A DNA stretch of 64,000 nucleotides, taken from assembly GCF_024714495.1 (NCBI RefSeq), contig NZ_JAMZMJ010000018.1:34507-98506 (forward strand). Reading direction: 5' to 3'. The translations under genes were made by a program, and so were the position numbers. The stretch is from Marinoscillum pacificum (GTDB taxonomy: Bacteria > Bacteroidota > Bacteroidia > Cytophagales > Cyclobacteriaceae). Under the pieces are notes generated by a model that was not told where the DNA came from, searched no databases, and saw only the letters and a program-made list of their open reading frames with translations. Below are positions 52,411-60,097 of this stretch, piece after piece; positions within the stretch are counted from its first letter, which is position 1, and every line of letters begins with the position of its first letter.

Positions 52411-53814
52411 TTGGAAACACAACAAACAACCAACAACTTTTATATCATTCTCATTTCCCTGGTTGCTACCCTTGGCGGCTTTTTGTTCGGATTTGACAGT
52501 GGGGTGATCAATGGCACCGTAAAGGGGCTGGAAGCAGCCTTCAACTCGGAAGATGTAGCCAGTGGATTCAATGTGGCGAGTATGCTACTTGGATGCGCAG
52601 TAGGTGCCTTTTTTGCTGGAAACTTGGCAGACAAATATGGTCGTAAGACCATGCTTTTGGTAGCCTCTATTTTATTCATCATATCGGCATGGGGATCAGG
52701 AATCGCCACTTCTTCTGGCGAATTTATCATTTACAGAATTTTGGGCGGTCTTGCAGTAGGTGCGGCTTCAGTAATGGCACCGGCGTATATCAGTGAGATA
52801 GCTCCAGCAAAATATCGTGGTGCCTTGGCTACGGTACAGCAGATTGCGATTATCTCAGGTCTGTTCTTCTCCTTTTTAAGTAATTACCTTTTGGCAGGTG
52901 TTTCTGGTTCTGCTGAGAATGTCCTTTGGCTGGGTTATGAAACCTGGAGATGGATGTTTTGGATGGAATTGATTCCTGCTTTCACGTTCATGATTTCGTT
53001 ATTCTTCATACCATATAGCCCAAGGTATTTGATGGCGGGTCAAAAGAAAGACCAGGCAATGAAAGTATTGACAAGACTCTATGGAGCCGTTTCTGCTGAG
53101 AAAAAGATTGGTGAGATACAAAAATCTCTATCTACTGATCATCAGCCCAAGATGTCTGACTTGTTTGATAAGGTAAAAGGTAGAATCAGACCAATCGTTT
53201 GGATTGGAATAGGATTAGCCACTTTTCAGCAGTTGGTTGGTATCAACGTGGTGTTTTACTACGGTGCGGTGCTTTGGCAAGCAGTTGGCTTTGGTGAAAG
53301 TGATGCATTATTGATCAACGTACTGTCTGGAGCATTGAGTATTCTCGCGGTGGTTGTTTCTCTTTTATTGGTTGATAAGTTGGGACGTAAACCGATCCTG
53401 GTGATAGGCTCTGTTGGAATGGCAGTTGCTCTGGCACTTGTGGTCGTTGCTTTTGCTTCAGGAAGCTTAGGAGCCGATGGTAATTTGGCTTTGTCTGACA
53501 GTATGGGAATATTGGCACTTGTTGCAGCCAATGCCTACGTAGTGTTCTTCAATTTCTCCTGGGGACCTGTGATGTGGGTGATGCTCGGAGAAATGTTCCC
53601 GAATCAGTTAAGAGGTTCTGGGTTGGCCATTTCTGGATTAGCACAGTGGATTTCCAACTTCCTTGTGACTTTAACATTCCCTATTTTATTGGTAGGAGCA
53701 GGATTAGCTTTTGCCTATGGTATTTATACAGCATTCGCGTTTATCTCCATCTTCTTCGTGGTGAAGTATGTCTACGAAACGAAAGGTAAAGAATTGGAGG
53801 AAATGGAAGGATAA
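52411..53814 (+). CDS. Sugar-porter-family MFS transporter
   Basis: The 467-residue protein has twelve membrane helices. It shows the sugar-porter signatures GFLFGFDSGVINGT (helix 1), LADKYGRK, RILGGLAVGAASVMAPAYISEIAP, IPYSPRYLM, QQLVGINVVFYYG and VDKLGRKP. It most resembles XylE/GalP-type sugar:H+ symporters. A stop codon (TAA at 52396-52398) lies four codons upstream and no ATG occurs before helix 2, so TTG at 52411 is the start, giving METQQTTNNFYIILISL. It is likely to take up a hexose or pentose. A terminator follows. Confidence 0.93.
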   Translation: METQQTTNNFYIILISLVATLGGFLFGFDSGVINGTVKGLEAAFNSEDVASGFNVASMLLGCAVGAFFAGNLADKYGRKTMLLVASILFIISAWGSGIATSSGEFIIYRILGGLAVGAASVMAPAYISEIAPAKYRGALATVQQIAIISGLFFSFLSNYLLAGVSGSAENVLWLGYETWRWMFWMELIPAFTFMISLFFIPYSPRYLMAGQKKDQAMKVLTRLYGAVSAEKKIGEIQKSLSTDHQPKMSDLFDKVKGRIRPIVWIGIGLATFQQLVGINVVFYYGAVLWQAVGFGESDALLINVLSGALSILAVVVSLLLVDKLGRKPILVIGSVGMAVALALVVVAFASGSLGADGNLALSDSMGILALVAANAYVVFFNFSWGPVMWVMLGEMFPNQLRGSGLAISGLAQWISNFLVTLTFPILLVGAGLAFAYGIYTAFAFISIFFVVKYVYETKGKELEEMEG

Positions 53815-53848
53815 AATCCATTTTCGATAAATGGCTTTTTAATGAGAG

Positions 53849-53878
53849 GGAGATGCCTGTTTAGGTATCTCCTTTTTT
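53849..53878 (+). terminator. Terminator after the sugar porter gene
   Basis: GGAGATGCC (53849-53857) pairs with GGTATCTCC (53864-53872), with one G-T pair. A 6-base loop separates the arms and six T follow. Confidence 0.8.
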
Positions 53879-53950
53879 GTTGATGAAGTTTCAACCATTT
53901 CGGCACAACCTTTGTCTTAGATACAGCAGAATCAAAAACATTAAAAACTT

Positions 53951-54766
53951 ATGAAACGTACTGGAGCTATATTTTTAGGTGCTATAATAGCGCTAACAGC
54001 AATTTTGAGCAGTTGTAGTGACGATTCTGAAGATCATGGAACACCGCCGGAGTTGCCACCATCTTCTTCTATGTCTGTCAATTTGGGAAATTTTCCTCAA
54101 AATGGCGGGGGACGTGTTGATGCTACAGATGGTAGCGGCAATTACGCTTTTGCTGCTTTGAATGTAGGCATCTGGCAAACGATAATTGGTGCGAGCATCA
54201 TTATTCCTGCGGCGGCATTTGAAGCTGCTACTGATCAATCGTTTCAGTATTCTGAAGCGGAAGGCAAGTGGATCTCTGAATACTCAGTGAATGCTGGCGG
54301 TCAGGCAATCGATGCAGAACTGTTGGCTGAGGTTACTGGTGAAACAGTGATCTGGGAAATGTATCTTTCTGTTAATGGCCAATTTGATCGATTCCTATGG
54401 TTCTCAGGTGAATCAAGAGTAGATAATTCAGGTGGAGAATGGGTGCTGTATGCAAGTCCAGATAGACCTGTTGAAGTTTTGACGATCGACTGGGATCGAG
54501 TAGAAGGTGATGCAGTAAACTCGCTTTTCACTTTGGTGGATGCTGATAACTCAAAATCAAGTAGCTATATCGAATATGGTTTGACTACTGAAGCGGGATT
54601 TACACACTTCTACGATGTATCCATTACTGATACGGAAGATGATGATTATGACCTATACATCTACTTTAATGAAGAAACGAAAGTTGGTAAAGTAAAATCC
54701 AATGCATATTTCGGTGATGACAACTGGAGATGTTGGGATGATACTTTGGAAGATACAGATTGTTAA
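53951..54766 (+). CDS. Lipoprotein of unknown function
   Basis: The 271-residue protein has a lipoprotein signal (AIIALTAILSSC, Cys22) followed by a Asp/Pro/Ser-rich spacer (SDDSEDHGTPPELPPSSS), typical of surface lipoproteins. The remainder (about 45-270) is rich in aromatic residues and Asp with alternating strands (GKWISEYSVNAGG, VIWEMYLSVNGQFDRFLWFSG), suggesting an 8- to 10-strand lipocalin- or calycin-like beta-barrel. It ends with a Cys pair (NWRCWDDTLEDTDC). No family was recognised. The stop codon is at the base of a remarkable hairpin array. Confidence 0.75.
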   Translation: MKRTGAIFLGAIIALTAILSSCSDDSEDHGTPPELPPSSSMSVNLGNFPQNGGGRVDATDGSGNYAFAALNVGIWQTIIGASIIIPAAAFEAATDQSFQYSEAEGKWISEYSVNAGGQAIDAELLAEVTGETVIWEMYLSVNGQFDRFLWFSGESRVDNSGGEWVLYASPDRPVEVLTIDWDRVEGDAVNSLFTLVDADNSKSSSYIEYGLTTEAGFTHFYDVSITDTEDDDYDLYIYFNEETKVGKVKSNAYFGDDNWRCWDDTLEDTDC

Positions 54767-54930
54767 ACCCGGATTATTCAATAGAATATTAGAAGATGGC
54801 AATCCAAATATTCTATTGAATATTGACGAAATAATTCTTTACTCAAGAATTATTTGTCAGGGTAACCCTGACAAAGCAAAGCTTTCGTCAGCCCTTAGGG
54901 CAAATTATGCTTTAAAGCATAATTTGGGTT
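54766..54930. repeat. Dense array of nested inverted repeats
   Basis: Within 165 bases are: ATTCAATAGAATATT (54776-54790) against its exact complement (54807-54821); AAATAATTCTT (54829-54839) against AAGAATTATTT (54845-54855); TTTGTCAGGGT against ACCCTGACAAA (54853-54863 and 54865-54875); GCCC-TTA-GGGC (54891-54901); and a 26-base perfect palindrome (54901-54926). TGACGAAA (54824-54831) also pairs with TTTCGTCA (54883-54890), enclosing two hairpins. AACCC (54766-54770) and GGGTT (54926-54930) can close the whole. No reading frame of note occupies it. Confidence 0.7.
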
Positions 54931-54948
54931 AAAAAGTAAATAGAAGCT

Positions 54949-55036
54949 GTCATTTCGACGTAGCCTGCCTACCGGTTAGGTAGGGAGAAATCCATCTTCA
55001 CATTTGAAGGATATACTTTCTTTTGAAGATGGATTT
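54949..55036. repeat. REP-like repeat with terminator-type hairpin
   Basis: The stretch from 54949 (CTGTCATTTCGACG) to about 54992 (GAGAAATCC) fits a dispersed repeat common in Bacteroidota (TCATTTCGAC...GAGAAATC). It contains an inner stem CCTACC/GGTAGG (about 54968-54985). AAATCCATCTTC (54988-54999) also pairs perfectly with GAAGATGGATTT (55025-55036), which is followed by more T, so it may end transcripts from the left. Together with the hairpin array it fills the 325-base gap before the decarboxylase gene. Confidence 0.6.
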
Positions 55037-55091
55037 TTTATTTTCTAAGAATGACAATCTAAACGATTTAAGACAGCTTCTAATAGTTACC

Positions 55092-56495
55092 TCATATCAA
55101 GTTGATAACCTCCAGAAGCTCTTTTTCTACGAGCTCTACATCCTCGTCCGTAGTTCTCCAATTCACCAAGGCAGCTCTGATTCCTTTGGTTTTATTGAAT
55201 ACCGTAGGAGTCATAAACACTTTGCCGCGACCGTTCAGCACATCCAGAAAAGTATCCAATTTGTCAGATAAGGTTTCATTCAATGTAAAACAGACGGTGT
55301 TTAGTCGGGTTGGCGCTAACAGTCGAAATTCGTCTGTTGAGTCAATGAAGTTTCCAAGCCGCTGAGCCTGTGCAATGTTGCGAGTAACAATTTCTTCGTA
55401 TCCTGATTTACCATAAGCTTTGAGGGTGAACCATGTTGCCAGGGCTTTGAATCGGCGAGAATTCTCCGGAAGGAAATTCAGGAAGTTGAAATTTTCTAAT
55501 GGATCACCGAGATATGGCGCATTGGAGTTTTGAAAGGTTTCTATCTGCAGCTTCGCATGTTCTTTCCGAGTAAAAAAGAAGGCGCTTTCATAAGGTACAT
55601 TGAGCCATTTGTGTCCGTCTATGGTAATGCTGTCAGCCAACTCCCAGCCTTTCAATAGGTGCTTGTGTTGCTCACTAAGTACAGCAAATCCACCAAACGC
55701 AGCATCAATGTGCCACCAGAAGTTGTGTTTTTTCTTCAGTTGAGCAATAGCCTGCATATCATCATAATCTACCGTATTGACCGTACCTCCACTAGATATT
55801 AGGATAAATGGAGCACCATTTAATTGTTCAATTTGACTTTCCAAAGCCGCTACATCCATGGATTCTCGCGAAGGGTCTATGGTGTTCACGAATGAAATAT
55901 TGCTACTACCCAGACCCAGCATGGCGATGGCTTTGATGGATGAAGAATGCGGAACTGCTGCCAATACTTTTATAGGTTGTTGGATGCCTTCTTTTGCGGC
56001 ATCAAATCCTAGCTCTTTTCCTATCCACTGCCTGGCTACACCCAGACAAGTAAAATTGGACATGGTTGCTCCAGTCACAAAGCCTCCCAGAAAGGTGTTA
56101 GATGGTAGCTCAAATAGTTCCAGAAGCATGTTGATGGTTTCCAATTCTATCGCTCCAGAGAGGTCACCATGCCCTTTGGCTGTTTGTGTGTTTTGGTCAT
56201 AGATAGTGGCGAGGATGTCGCCCATAATAGCTGCCGGAGTAGTTCCTCCGGTAACAAATCCCCAATACCTTGGGCCAGCGGATGCCACCATCAGCTTTTC
56301 ATACCTCGATGTGAATTCTGCTAGTGTTGACGTTCCCCCAGAACCGGTTAAGGGCAGAGGTAGTTGATCCGTGATGGATTGGTTGACCGAAGTGGGAAGT
56401 TCATTTAGTTGCTGAAGGTAGTCGACGCCTTGCGAAAGAGTATTCTGTAGCAGTTGCTCCAGGTTTTGCAGATCGTTGTGTAGTGCTTGATTCAT
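55092..56495 (-). CDS. Group II pyridoxal-phosphate-dependent decarboxylase
   Basis: The 467-residue protein has the group II decarboxylase fold: YWGFVTGGTTPAAIMGDILA, GGFVTGATMSNFTCLGVAR (phosphate-binding loop), FWWHIDAAFGGFAVLS with the cofactor-binding Asp, and the Schiff-base Lys in SITIDGHKWLNVPYE. Members decarboxylate aromatic amino acids, glutamate, aspartate or 2,4-diaminobutyrate. The substrate is not clear from sequence. A MocR-type regulator, also PLP-dependent, lies upstream on the same strand, 79 bases away, and may control it through PLP or an amine (inference). Confidence 0.92.
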   Translation of the reverse strand: MNQALHNDLQNLEQLLQNTLSQGVDYLQQLNELPTSVNQSITDQLPLPLTGSGGTSTLAEFTSRYEKLMVASAGPRYWGFVTGGTTPAAIMGDILATIYDQNTQTAKGHGDLSGAIELETINMLLELFELPSNTFLGGFVTGATMSNFTCLGVARQWIGKELGFDAAKEGIQQPIKVLAAVPHSSSIKAIAMLGLGSSNISFVNTIDPSRESMDVAALESQIEQLNGAPFILISSGGTVNTVDYDDMQAIAQLKKKHNFWWHIDAAFGGFAVLSEQHKHLLKGWELADSITIDGHKWLNVPYESAFFFTRKEHAKLQIETFQNSNAPYLGDPLENFNFLNFLPENSRRFKALATWFTLKAYGKSGYEEIVTRNIAQAQRLGNFIDSTDEFRLLAPTRLNTVCFTLNETLSDKLDTFLDVLNGRGKVFMTPTVFNKTKGIRAALVNWRTTDEDVELVEKELLEVINLI

Positions 56496-56574
56496 GTGAA
56501 GCGTGGATTTAATGGATATAAAAGTCCTGTACTGGTACTTTTCAGTATCAGTGAAATGTTCGTTTTGTAAATGA

Positions 56575-57993
56575 TTATAGGTTTTTCGCTAGTTGTCCCA
56601 GCGTTTTGATTGCATCATCAATTTCTGAAGTAAATGGTGCTCCAAAACTGATTCGGAAATAGTTTTTGAAATTGGAGTGAGTGAAAAACACCTGACCGGG
56701 GGCGATACGGATTCCTTTTTGCAATGCATTTCTGTAGAGTGTCAGGGCATCCTTGGATTTCGTCAGTTCCAGCCATAACACAAATCCTCCTTGTGGATTG
56801 GAACTGGCTATCTTGTTTGGAAAGCAATCATAAATGGCACGTTTGTATTGTAGATGCTGAGTTTTTAAAGCATTTCGTAATTTTTTGAGGTGAAACTCAT
56901 ACCTGCCAAATTCTAAAAAGTGAGCGGTGATCGCTTGTACAATCGAAGACGTGCTGATATTGGTGATGCTTTTCTTTCTTAGAATTTCAGCATGAAATCG
57001 ACCGGGTATGCACCACCCAATTCTATAGCCTGGCATGAGTGTTTTGGAGAGGGATGAACAGTAAATCACCCATCCTTCCTGATCAAAGGTTTTTATGGTT
57101 TTAGGTCGTTTATCTCCAAAGTAGAGTTCTCCATTAATATCATCTTCTATGATGGGAACCTGATAAGCTGCGGCCATCTCAGCTAGTTCTTTTTTATGCT
57201 GATCAGGAATGGCGGTGCCATTCGGGTTATTGAAGTTTGGCGTGAGTAAAATGGCCTTGACTGGTTTTTGTTGCAGTGTTTCTTTCAGGTCTTCAATAGA
57301 AATGCCAGCAACAGGATCGCCTGGGATTTCAATAACTGACAAGTTCAGCGATTCCATTAGCTGGAGTAAACCATAAAAAGCAGGGCTCTCTACTGCGATG
57401 ATGTCTCCTGGCTGAGTGAGGGCAGAAAGGGTAAGAGCAACAGCTTCCATGCATCCATTGGTGATGATCACTTCATCTTCGGTGAACGATTTGTCCCAGG
57501 AAAGTGAAAGCTGAGCCAATTGCCGTCTGAGTTGGTTGTTGCCAGCGACTGACTCATATCCAATGGCGGCAACAGGGTCATTCAAATAGCACTTCTGAAT
57601 GCTTTTTTTGATTTTGGCGAGAGGGAGTAGTTCCGGAGCAGGAACTGCTAAACCAAAATCTAATTGTACGTCAGGATGATTTAGTGAAGACAAAAACTCC
57701 TTGACCAGATCGGCGTTTTTTACTGTTTTTTCTTGGTTTTCAAATGGCGTTTTGGAAGGAAGGTCTGGTGTTATGGGATGGTAGCACACATAATACCCCG
57801 ATTTGGGTTTTGATTCTATGAGGCCGGAAGCTTCTAAATCAAAATATGCACGGAAGATCGTGGCCTGACTTACTCCCAAATCGCTGCTCATACCTCTGAC
57901 AGATCGTAGTTTATCACCAGGCTTAATAGCTCCTGAAATAATAGCTGTTCGAATAGTGTCAGCAATCTGTTCGTATCGGAATTGTACTTGCAT
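56575..57993 (-). CDS. MocR/PdxR-type regulator: GntR HTH fused to aminotransferase domain
   Basis: The 472-residue protein has an N-terminal GntR winged helix (about 1-70: YEQIADTIRTAIISGAIKPGDKLRSVRGMSSDLGVSQATI), a linker, and a class I aminotransferase domain (about 100-470). The PLP lysine lies in SSLSKTLMPGYRIGW; VESPAFYGLLQLME and LLTPNFNNPNGTAIPD are further family blocks. MocR proteins use PLP bound in a non-catalytic aminotransferase domain to sense vitamin B6 or an amino compound. Its neighbour is a PLP-dependent decarboxylase gene. Confidence 0.94.
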   Translation of the reverse strand: MQVQFRYEQIADTIRTAIISGAIKPGDKLRSVRGMSSDLGVSQATIFRAYFDLEASGLIESKPKSGYYVCYHPITPDLPSKTPFENQEKTVKNADLVKEFLSSLNHPDVQLDFGLAVPAPELLPLAKIKKSIQKCYLNDPVAAIGYESVAGNNQLRRQLAQLSLSWDKSFTEDEVIITNGCMEAVALTLSALTQPGDIIAVESPAFYGLLQLMESLNLSVIEIPGDPVAGISIEDLKETLQQKPVKAILLTPNFNNPNGTAIPDQHKKELAEMAAAYQVPIIEDDINGELYFGDKRPKTIKTFDQEGWVIYCSSLSKTLMPGYRIGWCIPGRFHAEILRKKSITNISTSSIVQAITAHFLEFGRYEFHLKKLRNALKTQHLQYKRAIYDCFPNKIASSNPQGGFVLWLELTKSKDALTLYRNALQKGIRIAPGQVFFTHSNFKNYFRISFGAPFTSEIDDAIKTLGQLAKNL

Positions 57994-58121
57994 AGCAGAT
58001 TCGGTTTTTAATAAATCAAGCAGTTCAGATCGAAGTACGAAAAGATTTATGAATCACAAAAACCAATGATCAAATTCTTGATCTGCTATGCACTAAAAAG
58101 TGAAAACTGAATCTGTTTTGC

Positions 58122-58985
58122 CTACTCATGATTCCAGTAAGCATCTCTGGTTAGAGATTTTAGTGAAAGTTTTCTGCCATCAGTCGCTTCCATTTTCAAC
58201 AGGATATTGGGATACACATCATTGATCCAATAGGTAAGATTGGATCCTTCGGTTCTGGTAACGGAAACTTTCCAGGGTTCATTTATTAGGTCGCTATCAA
58301 TTTCGGTAAGCTCGTTCATAGATGCTTTTTCAATAGCAATGGTAGCTTTTTCAGAAACAGGAACACTTGCTTTACTTGAAACTTGCATAGGGTACAGATC
58401 AACTTCAAACTGTAGCCCCTCTTCGAAATCCAATGTTCTGAGAGTGTAGCTCAGCTGATCTTCAAACCATGGACCTTTCTCGATGGTGGTTGTTCCGTTG
58501 CCCTGACCATCCCAGTAACTCATGTACTGGAAGTCATATTGATTTCCATTTTCCAGGAAAGATTTGGCCGTATTGCCACACCACTCCTGACTGGTGTTGG
58601 TGAGCTTATGTACCTGATGTGGTGATTCTCGCTTGTAGAAAACCGAGGTGAGGTAATGATATGGATATTTCAGGGTTTCAATTCGGCAAAACTTGTTCAC
58701 CTTCATGACGGGATACAAGTCTGATCGATTGTAATCGTCTGTTTTGACGCGGAACTCTTGATTGAATTCCTCTTTGACCAGCACGTAGACATACTCAAAC
58801 TTTCTCGTCTTGCCATAAACCACTCGTTCGGCATCATAGATCGCTACTTCAGCTTGGCCATCATCCCAAAGTTGGTCCTTGGCCCATTGCTCATTGATGT
58901 AATCTGGAGCTGGCTGAGTAGCTGGACTACAAGCAAAAAGGGCTGCACAAAGCAGCCCTAAACTTAAATTCTTATTTACCGTCAT
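58122..58985 (-). CDS. Lipoprotein of unknown function at the end of the glycosyltransferase operon
   Basis: Taken from the ATG at 58985 (287 residues); the longer start is a TTG at 59012. It has a lipoprotein signal (LGLLCAALFAC). The mature part has many aromatic strands (KFEYVYVLVKEEFNQEFRV, YHYLTSVFYKRESP, YDFQYMSYWDGQGN) and resembles an all-beta, lipocalin-like fold. It overlaps the upstream DUF2064-type transferase gene by 14 bases, so it is the last member of that operon. I do not recognise a family; homologues in Bacteroidota operons of this type are usually 'hypothetical'. Confidence 0.75.
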   Translation of the reverse strand: MTVNKNLSLGLLCAALFACSPATQPAPDYINEQWAKDQLWDDGQAEVAIYDAERVVYGKTRKFEYVYVLVKEEFNQEFRVKTDDYNRSDLYPVMKVNKFCRIETLKYPYHYLTSVFYKRESPHQVHKLTNTSQEWCGNTAKSFLENGNQYDFQYMSYWDGQGNGTTTIEKGPWFEDQLSYTLRTLDFEEGLQFEVDLYPMQVSSKASVPVSEKATIAIEKASMNELTEIDSDLINEPWKVSVTRTEGSNLTYWINDVYPNILLKMEATDGRKLSLKSLTRDAYWNHE

Positions 58986-59601
58986 CGTCTGGATCAACAA
59001 ATTCAAATTCAATATCCGAATCCTTCAAATCCTGGAAGGTGTCTATGTCACTCAGTTCTGGAAGCAAATGGAATTCTGCATCCATTTGACCAATTTCAGT
59101 CAGTACGTCACTGAGTACCTTATCATGACTGTATTTCTTGTCATGGAAAAGAGCTGGATAGAGTTTGTTCATTCCGATTAGGTAATAACCACCATCTGTT
59201 GCCGGTCCGATTACCACATCGTTTTCATCCAGTTTGTCAAATGCTTCTTCGATGACTTCTTCACTAAGTTGCCAACAGTCTGTACCAATGATCACTACTC
59301 GCTCATATCCTTTGTCAAAAGCAAATTCAAATGCATTTTGCATTCGGTCTCCAAGATCTGGACCTTTTTGAACTTGCAATTTGTATTCGTCCGTATCCCA
59401 GATGTCTTCGATTTCTACATACTCCGAGTAAAAAACGACTTTTGAGCAATCCAACTCTTTAGTAACTTCATACGTATGTTCTACCAGGTATTTGTACACG
59501 TCCAGCGCACCGTCAATACCTATGTCAGCAGCCAGTCTGGTTTTTACCTGACCTGGGATAAGGTTCTTTACAAATACGATTAATAGATCTTTTTTAGTCA
59601 T
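58972..59601 (-). CDS. DUF2064/TIGR04282-type CofC-like nucleotidyl- or glycosyltransferase
   Basis: The 209-residue protein has the small GT-A-like fold of the TIGR04282 family (rSAM/selenodomain-associated transferase 1): LIVFVKNLIPGQVKTRLAADIG at the start, VVIIGTDCWQLSEEVIEEAF with the acidic metal site, and VVIGPATDGGYYLIGM near the end. These proteins resemble CofC and are sometimes called arsenosugar glycosyltransferases. No radical-SAM partner or ArsM is encoded in this window, so an arsenosugar role is not supported here. It lies within an operon with a rhodanese and membrane glycosyltransferases. Confidence 0.88.
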   Translation of the reverse strand: MTKKDLLIVFVKNLIPGQVKTRLAADIGIDGALDVYKYLVEHTYEVTKELDCSKVVFYSEYVEIEDIWDTDEYKLQVQKGPDLGDRMQNAFEFAFDKGYERVVIIGTDCWQLSEEVIEEAFDKLDENDVVIGPATDGGYYLIGMNKLYPALFHDKKYSHDKVLSDVLTEIGQMDAEFHLLPELSDIDTFQDLKDSDIEFEFVDPDDDGK

Positions 59602-60097
59602 ACACTTTTACGCCTTTATATAGCCACTGAGACCAGTTCTTGTTGTACGTATGTACACTATCAGTGGGTTCTTGATTGATGTTGAATACTGTGTTACCTT
59701 GATTTTTCCAGTCAAAGATACCGCCATATAGGTTGCTCACGTTTTCAAAACCCATTTTTTGCATCTTTTCTCCGATGCGTTCACTTCTGTAGCCAACGGA
59801 GCAATACACCACCACTTTGGCGTCTTTGGGAATATCACCGATTAGATTTTTGTCAAAATCATCATAGCCAATTAATCGAGCGCCAGGTATATGGCTTACA
59901 CGAAATTCTTCGGGCTCTCTTGCATCCAGAATGAACACATCACCTTGTTTTTTCAGGTTTTCCAATTGATCCGAATTCACAATGGGAACGGTGTTTTTGT
60001 ACAAGCTTTTCATTTTCTCATCAAACGACTGCTGTCCGCAAGCGGGGAGCCAGATCATCCCGATGATGAAGGCCAAAAGGCTATGAATTTTTCGCAT
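59594..60097 (-). CDS. Rhodanese-like lipoprotein
   Basis: Taken from the ATG at 60097 (167 residues). It has a lipoprotein signal (LLAFIIGMIWLPAC) and one rhodanese domain (about 45-140: DVFILDAREPEEFRVSHIPGARLIGYDDF, then the active-site loop VVYCSVGYRSERIGEKM with catalytic Cys and two Arg). The catalytic loop is intact, so sulfur transfer or a related thiol reaction is likely, on the outer face of the inner membrane or in the periplasm. It overlaps the upstream mannosyltransferase gene and the downstream transferase gene by 17 and 8 bases. Confidence 0.9.
   Translation of the reverse strand: MRKIHSLLAFIIGMIWLPACGQQSFDEKMKSLYKNTVPIVNSDQLENLKKQGDVFILDAREPEEFRVSHIPGARLIGYDDFDKNLIGDIPKDAKVVVYCSVGYRSERIGEKMQKMGFENVSNLYGGIFDWKNQGNTVFNINQEPTDSVHTYNKNWSQWLYKGVKVYD

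Noticed and set aside
54766..54930. CRISPR array
   Set aside because: The repeats are inverted and different from one another, with no regular direct repeat and spacer pattern, and no cas gene is present.
54766..54930. tRNA or rRNA gene
   Set aside because: The hairpins do not form a cloverleaf with conserved T-loop (GGTTCGAATCC-type) or a CCA end. No rRNA-like sequence was seen anywhere in the window.
58972..59601. Arsenosugar biosynthesis gene
   Set aside because: The TIGR04282 family name suggests it, but no arsenite methyltransferase or radical-SAM partner occurs in the window.
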